From an uncultured Spirochaetales bacterium (GTDB lineage: Bacteria > Spirochaetota > Spirochaetia > Sphaerochaetales > Sphaerochaetaceae), in NCBI GenBank assembly GCA_934271365.1, contig CAKQRI010000001.1, positions 62,001-126,000 on the forward strand: a stretch of 64,000 nt of DNA. The letters run 5' to 3'. Below the pieces are notes generated by a model. The model was not told the origin of the DNA and did not search any database. It worked only from the letters and a program-made list of their open reading frames with translations. Both the position numbers and the translations under genes were made by a program. Positions 52,376-61,800 of the stretch are shown here, piece by piece; within the stretch, counting starts at the first letter, position 1, and each line of letters opens with the position of its first letter.

Positions 52376-53122
52376 ATGGAAAATCTTAGAGAAATCCTCA
52401 CAGGTGGGCAGAGCTTCAGCTGGAGAGAAGAAGATGATGGTGTATTTGCTGCAGCACTTAATGGAAGAGTATATAGGATAAAGAGTCTTGATGACTGTTA
52501 TTCAGATTCATTCCTAAGAGCATATTTTGATCTTGATTACGACTACGAGAAAGCTAGGGCTGATATAAAATCAAAGGATCCTGTGCTTAAGGCTGCTGTT
52601 GAAAGCGTAGGTGAGATCCGCATTCTTAAACAGGATGAATGGACAGCTATGATATCGTTCATCTTATCTCAGAACAACAACATAAAGAGAATCACGGGAC
52701 TTTATAATAGGATCTCAGAGCTTTATGGCCATGAAATAGAGAAGGGTTTCTATTCATTTCCAACTGCAGAAGATATGAAAATGGCAACTTATGATGAACT
52801 TCGGTCAATAGGCACAGGCTTCAGGGCACCATTTATCCTGGATGCAATAGAGAAGAGCAGCATCATAGATGAAGTTAAGAATCTGTCATTTGATGATGCT
52901 ATGGAAAGGCTTCAGAGCATTAAGGGAATAGGACCTAAGGTCGCATCATGCATACTTATCTTTGGATATGGAAGGAGAGAGGGTTTTCCTATAGATGTCT
53001 GGATGAAGAAAATCCTCTCTAAGTATTATAGCGGTGTTAGCACTGACTACTTTGCACCATATCAGGCACTGTCACAGCAGTATCTCTTCTCTTATGCCAG
53101 GATGCTGGGCTCTAGTCTTTGA
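52376..53122 (+). CDS. 8-oxoguanine DNA glycosylase, OGG1-type
   Basis: A 248-residue base-excision enzyme removing oxidised guanine. It has the N-terminal GQSFSWRE, ILSQNNNIKRITGLYNRI, the helix-hairpin-helix IKGIGPKVASCILIFGYGRREGFPIDVWMKK with the catalytic Lys (PKVA) and Asp (PIDVW). It is shorter than eukaryotic OGG1 but matches clostridial and spirochaete OGG homologues. ATG 52376 is chosen since a longer frame from 52268 lies inside the lipoprotein gene. The Shine-Dalgarno is weak. It converges on rex with an 11-nt overlap. Confidence 0.9.
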   Translation: MENLREILTGGQSFSWREEDDGVFAAALNGRVYRIKSLDDCYSDSFLRAYFDLDYDYEKARADIKSKDPVLKAAVESVGEIRILKQDEWTAMISFILSQNNNIKRITGLYNRISELYGHEIEKGFYSFPTAEDMKMATYDELRSIGTGFRAPFILDAIEKSSIIDEVKNLSFDDAMERLQSIKGIGPKVASCILIFGYGRREGFPIDVWMKKILSKYYSGVSTDYFAPYQALSQQYLFSYARMLGSSL

Positions 53123-53753
53123 TTTCCTTTGGAAACTGTAGCTCATAGAAGATCTGCTCAAGCTCTAATGCGATGTTTATGTTGTGGACGACCGCATTGC
53201 TTCCATCTCTGCATTTCTGGCTTTTAAGCGTAAGAGGTGTGAAGTTAAGAATGCCATTTATTCCAGCATCAAGGGCTTTCTGATAGCAGTCTGCTGCTGC
53301 AGATTCTGTAACTGTTATTATTGCGCATCTGACTTTAAGTGCACTGACTACTTCATCAAGTCTTGAGATTGGATATACCGGTACAGGATGCGAAGCATCA
53401 GAATATACTACAGGATCGGCATCGAAACCAGCTACGATCTTTATACCATCAGGTTCAAAACCAGTGTAATGCATCAAGGCTTTACCTATTCTGCCACATC
53501 CGATGATTACGACGTTCTGGACTTCTCCCTTTCCTAGAATAGCCCCGATTGTATCGATAAGTTCCGGAATCTCATATCCTCCTCTTTTCTGCCCATGTAT
53601 GTTGAGAATTGAGAAATCCTTTCTGACAATAGCAGCGCTGACGCCAGCTGCATCAGCAAGATTATGTGCAAAAACCTTCTCTAATCCGATTGCCCGTAAT
53701 CTATTCAGAGCTCTGTAATATCTTGTAATGCGGATTAATAGCTCACTGTTCAT
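53112..53753 (-). CDS. rex: redox-sensing transcriptional repressor Rex
   Basis: A 213-residue NADH/NAD+ sensor. The N-terminal winged helix is typical (RITRYYRALNRLRAIG, VSAAIVRKDFSIL, GGYEIPEL), followed by the Rossmann domain NVVIIGCGRIGKALMHY and the C-terminal domain-swapped helix (ALELEQIFYELQF). Rex represses fermentation and hydrogenase genes when NADH is low. Here it is divergent from the hydrogenase operon, with a Rex-like palindrome between, so it probably controls both itself and that operon. GAGGG lies 6 nt before ATG. Confidence 0.95.
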   Translation of the reverse strand: MNSELLIRITRYYRALNRLRAIGLEKVFAHNLADAAGVSAAIVRKDFSILNIHGQKRGGYEIPELIDTIGAILGKGEVQNVVIIGCGRIGKALMHYTGFEPDGIKIVAGFDADPVVYSDASHPVPVYPISRLDEVVSALKVRCAIITVTESAAADCYQKALDAGINGILNFTPLTLKSQKCRDGSNAVVHNINIALELEQIFYELQFPKEIKD

Positions 53754-53768
53754 TTTGCCCTCTTGTTA

Positions 53769-53786
53769 ATGTGAATTAAATCATAT
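53769..53786. promoter_or_regulatory. candidate Rex operator
   Basis: An 18-nt imperfect palindrome, ATGTGAATTAAATCATAT, symmetric at 7 of 9 positions. Its left half differs from the Rex consensus TTGTGAA by one base; the right half is weaker. It lies 15 nt before the rex start and about 125 nt upstream of the hydrogenase operon. Confidence 0.45.
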
Positions 53787-53910
53787 TAACTTTGATTGTA
53801 GTTCTTTTAATATTTTACTGTCTATAGTTAATGTTCAAAATATTTAAAATTTTGATGATTTTATTAATTAAAAATTATAAAATTAAAAGAGGTGGTAAAA
53901 AGGAGGCATT

Positions 53911-54375
53911 ATGGCTCAGAATATTTTTTCTGAAGAGCTCTGTAGCTTTATAAGCGAATGGCGTGATAAACCTGGTAATCTGATAATGGTCCTCCATAAG
54001 GTTCAGGAAGAGATGGGGTATATCTCTGAGGAGGCAGCAGCTGAGGTTTCTCGTCAGCTTGGAGTTCCTCTTGCAACCATATGGGGCGTCGTGACATTCT
54101 ATCATTTCTTTAAGCTAACTAAGCCTGGAAAGTACAATATACAGGTATGTTTGGGTACGGCCTGTTACCTGAAGGGCGGAGATATCATAATCGATGAGCT
54201 TGACAAGCAGCTTGGACTGAAGATCGGAGGAGTTACTGATGATGGTAAATTCTCACTTGAGGCTGTGCGCTGTGTTGGTTGCTGCGGGCTTGCACCTGTT
54301 ATGACAATAGCAGGAGAGGTCTACGGAAAGGTAACGAAGGCTCAGGTTGCAGGCATACTGGAGAAATATGCCTGA
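53911..54375 (+). CDS. hydC: hydrogenase small subunit HydC (NuoE-like, [2Fe-2S])
   Basis: A 154-residue thioredoxin-like ferredoxin of the NuoE family. The four cluster ligands are visible in CLGTACYLKGG and RCVGCCGLAPVM, and the N-terminal helical part (NLIMVLHKVQEEMGYISEEA) is normal. In bifurcating [FeFe] hydrogenases HydC passes electrons between the NuoF-like flavoprotein and the hydrogenase. It begins the operon; GGAGGCATT gives a strong Shine-Dalgarno. The upstream 157-nt region, shared with rex, is extremely A/T-rich. Confidence 0.92.
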   Translation: MAQNIFSEELCSFISEWRDKPGNLIMVLHKVQEEMGYISEEAAAEVSRQLGVPLATIWGVVTFYHFFKLTKPGKYNIQVCLGTACYLKGGDIIIDELDKQLGLKIGGVTDDGKFSLEAVRCVGCCGLAPVMTIAGEVYGKVTKAQVAGILEKYA

Positions 54376-55202
54376 TGGATATTGGGGATCTGATTCTCGA
54401 AGGTGTGAAGAACAGTGCTGAAGCTGCGGCTTCTTTTATAAGAATCTCAGTGCAGATTATAAAAGGAAATGCAGAGATTGAGATAGAAGATGATGGCTCA
54501 GCGGAAATTCCATCCTGTCCGTTTTCTGAAGGCGTATCTGCTAAAGGCAATAAGAGAGGATATGGTCTGGCATTTATAAAGGCCTTTGATCCTGATGCTG
54601 TACTTGAGAGAGCTGGAGGAGTGACAAGCCTCAGATTCAGAGGGAGAGATGATGGCTCTCTTATTGATCTAGACCAAATTCTTCTTCCTATCTTCATGGA
54701 AAGAGGAAGGAAGACATTCTTTTATCAAAAGGATGGAAAGTCTCTTCAGATAGAGAGTGAGGTAATCCCCGATAGTATTAGAGCTATTGCTTCATTTAGG
54801 GCAATGGTAAGAGAAAAGGAGTTAGAGATGTCTAAACTGACATTGGAAGACCTGCATAGAATCAGAGAAAGAGAGCAGGAAAAACTTAAGAAGAGAAATA
54901 TACACGGTAAAGATATTCATATTGTAGTTGCTATGGGAACTTCAGGAATCAATGCTGGTGCGAAAGTCGTCCTGAACACAATAGCAGACGAGCTGGAAAA
55001 GGCGGGGCTGGAGGATGTCATTCTCACGCAGTGCGGAAGTGAGGGTGACTATCCAGAGCCTTTTGTTGAAGTCTATTCAAAAGGGAATGGGCTTACAGCT
55101 TATGGGGCTGTGTCAAAAAGCGATGCAGAGAGAATTGTCAGAGAGCATATCGTGGAAGGTAAGATCCTGAAAGATAAGCTTGTGTCGGTGAAGGAGGAAT
55201 AG
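54375..55202 (+). CDS. fused GHKL ATPase-like and ferredoxin-like protein of the hydrogenase operon
   Basis: A 275-residue protein joining two units that are usually separate genes in hydC-hydB operons. Residues 1-~120 resemble a GHKL ATPase (N-box DLILEGVKNSAEAAA, DDGSAEI, GYGLAFIKAF). Residues ~152-275 match the small (2Fe-2S) ferredoxin-domain protein (LTLEDLHRIREREQEKL, VAMGTSGINAGAKVVL, EDVILTQCGSEGDYPEPFVEV). The four canonical cluster cysteines of the latter (CMGTCG, TGCIGLC) are replaced by Ala, Ser, Ser and Tyr, so this domain probably binds no cluster. The start at ATG 54375 overlaps the hydC stop by one base; a longer frame from 54279 lies inside hydC. Confidence 0.75.
   Translation: MDIGDLILEGVKNSAEAAASFIRISVQIIKGNAEIEIEDDGSAEIPSCPFSEGVSAKGNKRGYGLAFIKAFDPDAVLERAGGVTSLRFRGRDDGSLIDLDQILLPIFMERGRKTFFYQKDGKSLQIESEVIPDSIRAIASFRAMVREKELEMSKLTLEDLHRIREREQEKLKKRNIHGKDIHIVVAMGTSGINAGAKVVLNTIADELEKAGLEDVILTQCGSEGDYPEPFVEVYSKGNGLTAYGAVSKSDAERIVREHIVEGKILKDKLVSVKEE
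54817..54830 (+). promoter_or_regulatory. internal ribosome-binding site and start within the fusion gene
   Basis: AAAGGAG (about 54816-54822) lies 5 nt before ATG 54828, in frame with the fusion and exactly at the start of its ferredoxin-like half (MSKLTLEDLHRI). It would produce a separate 124-residue protein in addition to the full-length fusion. Confidence 0.55.
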
Positions 55203-55203
55203 T

Positions 55204-56991
55204 ATGGGATTCAAGAACTATATTTTAGTCTGTGGAGGCACAGGCTGTGAGTCTTCAAGATCCGATCAGATTTACCATTCTCTCATAGAAGAGGCAAAGA
55301 ACCAGGGCGTGGAGGATCAGGTCCAGGTAATCAAGACTGGATGTTTTGGCTTCTGTGAGCAGGGACCTATAGTAAAGGTTCTTCCTGAGGATTCCTTCTA
55401 TGTGCAGGTGAAGCCTGAAGATGCGGCAGAGATTATCTCAGAGCATGTTGTTAAGGGCCGTGAGGTAACAAGGCTTTTATATATAAAAGAAAAGAGAAAG
55501 CCATATGAAGATGTTCATGACATCCAGTTCTATAATAAGCAGCTTAGAATCGTTCTCAGAAACTGTGGTTCAATTGATCCAGAGAATATCGATGAATATA
55601 TTGCTGCTGATGGATATAAGGCTCTTGAGAAGGTTCTTTTCCACATGACTCCGGAAGATGTTATTGAAGAAGTTAAGAAATCCGGGTTAAGAGGCAGAGG
55701 TGGAGCAGGATTCCCTACATGGATGAAGTGGAATTTCACAAAGCAGGCTGAATGCGATGTGAAGTATGTTGTATGTAATGCAGATGAGGGAGATCCTGGT
55801 GCTTATATGGATCGTTCAACTCTTGAAGGTGATCCGAACTCTGTACTTGAGGCAATGACAATCTGCGGTTATGCAATCGGAGCTCATCAGGGCTTTATCT
55901 ACATCAGAGCAGAATACCCTCTTGCAATCCATCGCCTTGAAGTTGCTATGAAGCAGGCTCGTGAGTATGGCCTATTAGGTAAGAATATCCTTGGCTCAGG
56001 CTTTGATTATGATATTGAGATCAGACTTGGTGCTGGTGCCTTTGTCTGTGGTGAGGAAACAGCTCTTCTGCAGTCTATTGAAGGGCACAGAGGAATGCCT
56101 CAGCCTCGTCCGCCATTCCCTGCTGTAAAGGGCCTTTGGAGAAAGCCGACTGTCATCAACAATGTTGAGACATGGGCAAATATTCCTGTAATCATCGATA
56201 AGGGTGGTGACTGGTTCAGCACTATCGGAACTCAGGATAGCCATGGAACAAAGGTATTTGCACTTACAGGTAAGATCTGCAACTCAGGTCTTGTTGAGGT
56301 TCCTATGGGGACAACACTTAGAGAGATTGTATATGATATCGGAGGAGGAATATCTGGAGGAAAGAAGTTCAAGGCTGTGCAGACAGGTGGTCCTTCAGGC
56401 GGAGTCATAACAGAAGAGAACCTCGATACTCCTATTGATTTCGGTGGACTTCAGAGAATCGGATCAATGATGGGATCCGGTGGCATGATTGTAATGAATG
56501 AAGATGACTGTATAGTGGATGTTGCTAAGTTCTATCTCAACTTCACTGTTGATGAAAGCTGTGGAAAGTGTGCTCCTTGCAGAATCGGAGGAAAGACACT
56601 CTCAGGCATTCTTGAGAAGATTACAATGGGCAATGGAACAGAAGAGGATCTTGAGACAATCAATAAGGTCGCTCTTGCCATGAGAAAGGGCTCTCTCTGT
56701 GCTCTTGGCCAGACAGCACCTAATCCTGTTCTTTCTTCTATGAGGTATTTCCCTGAAGAATATCAGGCTCATATAAAGGATAAGAAGTGTCCTGCTGGCA
56801 AATGCAAGAAGCTCATAAGATATGAGATCAATCCTTCGAAATGCATAGGATGTACAGCTTGTTCAAGAAAGTGTCCAGTTGGTGCTATAGCAGGGGAAGT
56901 CAAGAAGCCTCATAAAATCAATTCAGCAGTATGTATCAAGTGCGGAGTCTGTAAGGATACCTGTAAGTTCTCTGCAATTTCAGTTTGTTAG
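55204..56991 (+). CDS. hydB: hydrogenase/NADH flavoprotein subunit HydB (NuoF-like)
   Basis: A 595-residue flavin and Fe-S subunit of an electron-bifurcating hydrogenase. The N-terminal thioredoxin-like domain has CGGTGC and GCFGFC. The NuoF core has RGRGGAGFPTWMKW and CNADEGDPGAYMDR for NADH/FMN binding, and ESCGKCAPCRIGG for the N3-type [4Fe-4S] cluster. The C-terminus adds two ferredoxin-type clusters (CIGCTACSRKCPVGAI, CIKCGVCKDTCKFSAI), as in HydB. It starts 1 nt after the fusion gene, with GGAGG upstream. It would transfer electrons between NADH, ferredoxin and HydA. Confidence 0.95.
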   Translation: MGFKNYILVCGGTGCESSRSDQIYHSLIEEAKNQGVEDQVQVIKTGCFGFCEQGPIVKVLPEDSFYVQVKPEDAAEIISEHVVKGREVTRLLYIKEKRKPYEDVHDIQFYNKQLRIVLRNCGSIDPENIDEYIAADGYKALEKVLFHMTPEDVIEEVKKSGLRGRGGAGFPTWMKWNFTKQAECDVKYVVCNADEGDPGAYMDRSTLEGDPNSVLEAMTICGYAIGAHQGFIYIRAEYPLAIHRLEVAMKQAREYGLLGKNILGSGFDYDIEIRLGAGAFVCGEETALLQSIEGHRGMPQPRPPFPAVKGLWRKPTVINNVETWANIPVIIDKGGDWFSTIGTQDSHGTKVFALTGKICNSGLVEVPMGTTLREIVYDIGGGISGGKKFKAVQTGGPSGGVITEENLDTPIDFGGLQRIGSMMGSGGMIVMNEDDCIVDVAKFYLNFTVDESCGKCAPCRIGGKTLSGILEKITMGNGTEEDLETINKVALAMRKGSLCALGQTAPNPVLSSMRYFPEEYQAHIKDKKCPAGKCKKLIRYEINPSKCIGCTACSRKCPVGAIAGEVKKPHKINSAVCIKCGVCKDTCKFSAISVC

Positions 56992-57002
56992 GAGGAGAGA
57001 GA

Positions 57003-58748
57003 ATGGTACATTTAACTATACAGGGAATTCCAGTTGAAGTTGCAGAAGGTGCAAGCGTACTTGATGCTGCGCGAAAAGCAGGTGTTCGCATCCCGACTCT
57101 CTGCTATCATCCTGATCTGAAACCATTCGGCTCCTGTGGCCTTTGTGTCTGCAAGCAGGAAGGAAGCGCTAAGATTCTCAGAGCATGCTCAACCCCTGTA
57201 GCAGAGGGGATGAAGATCATAGCTAATGATGATGAGCTCTATCAGGTAAGGAAGGCTGTTCTCCAGCTGACATTATCAACTCATCCTGAATCATGCCTCT
57301 CATGTATCAAGAGCACTAAGTGTGAGCTACAGAAGCTTGCTGTTGAATTCGGTCTAAGAGATCAGCCTTTCCCTTCAAGAACAGTAAAGGCTGAGAAGGA
57401 TACATCAACAGGAGCTATTGTCCTAGATCCTGAGAAGTGCGTTAAGTGCGGACGCTGTGTGCAGGTATGCCAGCAGCTTCAGGGTGTATATGCCCTTGAG
57501 TTCACAGGAAGAGGCGATAAGGTTACAATGTCTCCGGCATTCAATCTTCCTCTTGGCTCAAGTCCATGTATCAAATGCGGACAGTGCATAACACATTGTC
57601 CAGTCGGAGCTATCTATGAGAAGGATGAAGGTTCTGATTTCATTAAGGCAATGCAGGATCCAGAGAAGATTACAATGGTCCAGATTGCTCCTGCAGTAAG
57701 AGCGTCTCTTGGAGAGGAGTTCGGCATGAAGCCTGGTGAGCTATCTACAGGAAAGATCTATTCTGCACTCCGCAGACTTGGTGCTGATTATGTGTTTGAT
57801 ACAAACTTCGGAGCTGATCTGACAATAATGGAGGAGGGAACAGAGCTCATTGAGAGAGTTGCAAATAAAGGGGTTCTGCCTCAGATAACCTCATGCTGCC
57901 CAGGCTGGATTAATTACTGCGAAGAATATTATCCAGAGCTTCTTGATAATCTCTCTTCTGCAAAGAGCCCGATGATGATGCAGGGTGCTATAGAGAAGAC
58001 ATACAGCGCTGAGAAGCTAGGAATTGACCCTGCAAAGGTATTCTCTATTGCAATAATGCCATGCACAGCAAAGAAAGGCGAGATTACAAGAGATGGCAGC
58101 CATGCATCATCTTCTGGATACAGGGATGTAGATCTTGTTCTTACTACAAGAGAGCTTGCAAGAGTAATGAAGGAGTATGGAATAGACTTCAGATCAATTG
58201 AGGACTCTGCTGCAGATAGTCCTGTAGGTGAATACACAGGAGCTGCAACAATATTCGGAGCAACCGGCGGAGTAATGGAAGCTGCTGTAAGAACTGCTTT
58301 TTTTGTGCTTACAGGCAAAGAGCTTGAAAAGCCAGAGCTGCCACTTGTAAGAGGTCTTGATGAAGTTAAGAGAGGCAGTGTGCAGTGCGGTGACAAGACC
58401 CTTAGAGTTGCTATTGTGCATGGTATGGCAAATGCTGTTCCTCTCCTAGATAAGATCCGGGATGATAAGGCAGCAGGCAGAGAGCCTGAGTATGACTTCA
58501 TAGAGATCATGGCCTGCCGTGGTGGCTGCATAGCTGGTGGTGGACAGCCTTATGGCACAGATGATGAAGTAAGAGAAGATCGAATCAAAGGACTCTATAA
58601 TGACGATGAGAAGTGCGAGAAGCGCTGCTCACATCAGAATAGCGAGATCAAGGAAATATATAAGGAATTCCTTGGAAAGCCTCTCAGTGAGAAGTCTCAT
58701 CATCTTCTTCATACAGAGTACGAGAAGAAGCCTATCTATAAGGACTAA
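57003..58748 (+). CDS. hydA: [FeFe] hydrogenase catalytic subunit HydA, group A3-like
   Basis: A 581-residue [FeFe] hydrogenase that makes or consumes H2. In order: a [2Fe-2S] domain (Cys 34, 45, 48, 62), a His-Cys3 [4Fe-4S] cluster (His 94, Cys 98, 101, 107), two [4Fe-4S] clusters (Cys 146-156 and 189-199), then the H-cluster motifs TSCCPGW (297-303), MPCTAKKGE (352-360) and MACRGGCIAGGGQP (503-516). The R in MACRGGC is usual for bifurcating A3 enzymes. GGAGGAGAG precedes ATG 57003. A terminator follows 3 nt after the stop. Maturation genes hydEFG are not in the window. Confidence 0.97.
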   Translation: MVHLTIQGIPVEVAEGASVLDAARKAGVRIPTLCYHPDLKPFGSCGLCVCKQEGSAKILRACSTPVAEGMKIIANDDELYQVRKAVLQLTLSTHPESCLSCIKSTKCELQKLAVEFGLRDQPFPSRTVKAEKDTSTGAIVLDPEKCVKCGRCVQVCQQLQGVYALEFTGRGDKVTMSPAFNLPLGSSPCIKCGQCITHCPVGAIYEKDEGSDFIKAMQDPEKITMVQIAPAVRASLGEEFGMKPGELSTGKIYSALRRLGADYVFDTNFGADLTIMEEGTELIERVANKGVLPQITSCCPGWINYCEEYYPELLDNLSSAKSPMMMQGAIEKTYSAEKLGIDPAKVFSIAIMPCTAKKGEITRDGSHASSSGYRDVDLVLTTRELARVMKEYGIDFRSIEDSAADSPVGEYTGAATIFGATGGVMEAAVRTAFFVLTGKELEKPELPLVRGLDEVKRGSVQCGDKTLRVAIVHGMANAVPLLDKIRDDKAAGREPEYDFIEIMACRGGCIAGGGQPYGTDDEVREDRIKGLYNDDEKCEKRCSHQNSEIKEIYKEFLGKPLSEKSHHLLHTEYEKKPIYKD

Positions 58749-58751
58749 GCG

Positions 58752-58780
58752 AAAGCCCCGGATGATGCCCGGGGCTTTTT
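58752..58780 (+). terminator. intrinsic terminator of the hydrogenase operon
   Basis: A 10-bp G/C-rich perfect stem (AAAGCCCCGG 58752-58761, CCGGGGCTTT 58769-58778) with a 7-nt loop and a T run to 58780. It separates the conserved chromosome from the A/T-rich helicase gene. Confidence 0.93.
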
Positions 58781-58803
58781 AGTGTTTTGATGATTTAAAA
58801 GAG

Positions 58804-61800
58804 TTATTCTGATAATTCTTCTAGATTATAATCTTTAAGAATCCTGGCTTTACTTTCTGCTATATCTATATGAGTTGAAACTTCATCAATTTTATCTTTA
58901 CTCCAAAGAGGATGGACTATGAATAAGGTTTGTTCTTCTTTATTTATTATCCATGTCTCATCTACTTCTTTGTAAGTCTTTATAGTGCCCATTGTTTTCA
59001 TTGTTTCTAAAGATTTTGTAATAAACGGTTTCCAATAAATTGATTTTAAAGATGGAACAAAATTAAAATTCTTTGATATTTCAGATAAGTCTAAGCCTAA
59101 TCGCCAATTCAATAAGAGATGCAAATCTTTATTATGGAAATCTTGGAGACAGTCATAGCAACTAGTATCACAAGATGAAGAATGTCTCTCATCAAGAAGA
59201 TGCTTTACATAGGCTGAAGTCATATCAAGACTATCAATTAGACTTTCTGTTGCAATCCTATCTGATGACCCAATATAAGATGTATATCCTGCACCATTTT
59301 CCAATTGTTCAATAAAATATATTGTTGGATCAAGACTGTCTTTTTTAGGTGTCTTTGACTTACAGTAATTCATAGAAAATTCTGACACATCTACATCTAA
59401 ATACATTGCCATGCATTTTCTAAGCATTGTTCCCCAGGACAAAAATGCAGATTTTATCCACTGCTGGTGCTCTAAACTGCTATTCTTTACGTTTAAATCC
59501 AGATTTTTATTTGTCTTTGAGATTTTTAATTCCAAAACACCAGTTACCTTTGGACATATAAGTGAAACAGTTCTAGGTTCTCCCAAACACTTATCTTTAT
59601 GATCAAGAAATTCACGATCTACCCATCCATTTTTTTCAGTGTAATATACAGTAAATCCCTTTCCTTGATTTGTATTTATCGTATTTATTACACCTTTTTC
59701 AGGAACAATGTTGATACCATATGTAAGATTTGATTCTTTTAATTCTTTCATTGGAATCTCTGATCTATTAAAATCTAGATAAGAAACTGAATTCATAGGA
59801 ACCCATTCGAATCGTCCATTAAAATCTCTTGTATGGGCATCAAATTCTATGCAATATCCTTTAGGAGAGCATACATCGTGATCTTTTAATATTTCGTTAC
59901 AAGAAGGACATTTAAATTCTTTCTTCTCATTATCAATTACTGAGACATTGCAATTTTCACAATAGTAGAGTTTTTTTCCAGCAATAATGTTTAATCCATC
60001 TTTTATTTGGGCTGTGCCATGACTAAAATCAAAGTCTATAAATCCAACAGATTTTAAGACCTTTTTGTCCTTTATTATTTCAGATCCTGGTGCAAATGAG
60101 GATAATGCAATATCTTGATTTCTATCTATTGATTCTTTAGAAGACAGTGTCTTAGGTGGCTTTTCATAGAGAATCCTGACTTGTGTCGGGAAGCCAAACA
60201 TAGGAAGCAGTCCTGCTGCTGCTAGTCTTTCACTGAGATTTTGTTGGTTGAATTCTTTTTTCTTGTTTATGATATTTTCAATAGTATCATCTAAATTTTT
60301 TACTTCATAGAAAGCTGTTTTAATTTGCTCTGGTGTATTTAAAGGCGTATTGTAAAGAATCTTTTTAATAATATAATCAATTCTTTCAGTGTTTGCTTTA
60401 ATCCAGTTTCTTAGAATAATTTTGTTAAGTTTCCATTCTGAGACTTTTCCAAAGTTGCCATGAACGGAAGCGTTATCTTCAAATTTGCAACTATCAAAAG
60501 CTTCCCGTAGAACCTGTTTATTAATTATTCTTCGAGCAATATCATAGCTTGAAAGATCTATATAAGGTTTTCCGCATACACCAGATACCATTCTTTCTGG
60601 CTCTTGATAATGTGTTAAATCATGACTATTAACTCTACAGACGGTTAATGCTAGAGATAACGGAATTCCACGTCGTCCGGCTCGACCAACTCTTTGTTGG
60701 TAGTTGAATCGCTGAGGGGGAACATTCCCCATCATTACAGCTGATAATCCACCAATATCAACACCAGCTTCCATTGTTGTTGTTACACTTAGTAAATCAA
60801 TTTCATCTACAGCTTTATTATAGTTATTATTAGGAATTAATCCTTGGAAAAGACTTTGTCTAGCTGTTGATTCTTCATAATCAGTTTGTCCAGATAATTC
60901 TTCACAGTGTAGTCTAGTTACTTTTTCTATTCTATTAGCGTAGAAATTATTACCTTTTATGTCTTTTACTCTTTGGGGGTTATCATCAAGTCTAGAAAAG
61001 CAGTTTATACATATTCCACAGCTGTGCTGTAAATGAATCGTTCCGCACTTTGGACAATTCCATACTTTATCTTCATCAGATGCCTTGATGAATTCCAGTC
61101 CCCTTCCGGTGAGTCCATATTTTTCGCTTCCGATAATATCTTTTGGTATTAATACATCATTGTATATTTTTAGTATATCATTGTAGGTCATACCCTTTGC
61201 TTCTTTTGCGAATTTTTGTATTTTGCGTATGATACTTGTTTTGATAGGAATGTCAGATGAATTCCCTGTTATTTGATTCTTTTCTCCAAGAATTCTTATA
61301 ATTGAATTTAGAAATTCATCTGTTTCTTCATATTGTATAGCAATTCGTCCAATTGCTAATTGTTCGGTGGAAGATTGTGTTCCATGCCCAAAAAGTGTTT
61401 CCAAGCTTCTAATCTGTATCTTGTTATCAAGTGTTTCTATGAATCTGTTTTGGATAGAATCGGTGTCATTTTTATCTTTGTATTCTTTCTTTTCCCAATC
61501 AATTACCGTTGTCCATCTTTCTCCATTAGATAGCTTCTGGTTCGTTGGATATGGTCCTGCTGGGTTAATTCCAACAGAAAGGAGTTTGCGCCTCGTCTTA
61601 TCATATATAGAATTAAGTTTTATTCCACTAATTGACAAATATTGTTCAAGCTTTTCTTTATCAGGGCCATAATAATCATCGTTAAAAATATCTTCAATTA
61701 TATGTCGATACTCTCTGAGAGTTTTATCATTCTTTATTTTTTTTCTTATTTCATCAGGTACATTTTCTTTCAAATATGCGGGATTTCCTGATTTATAATA

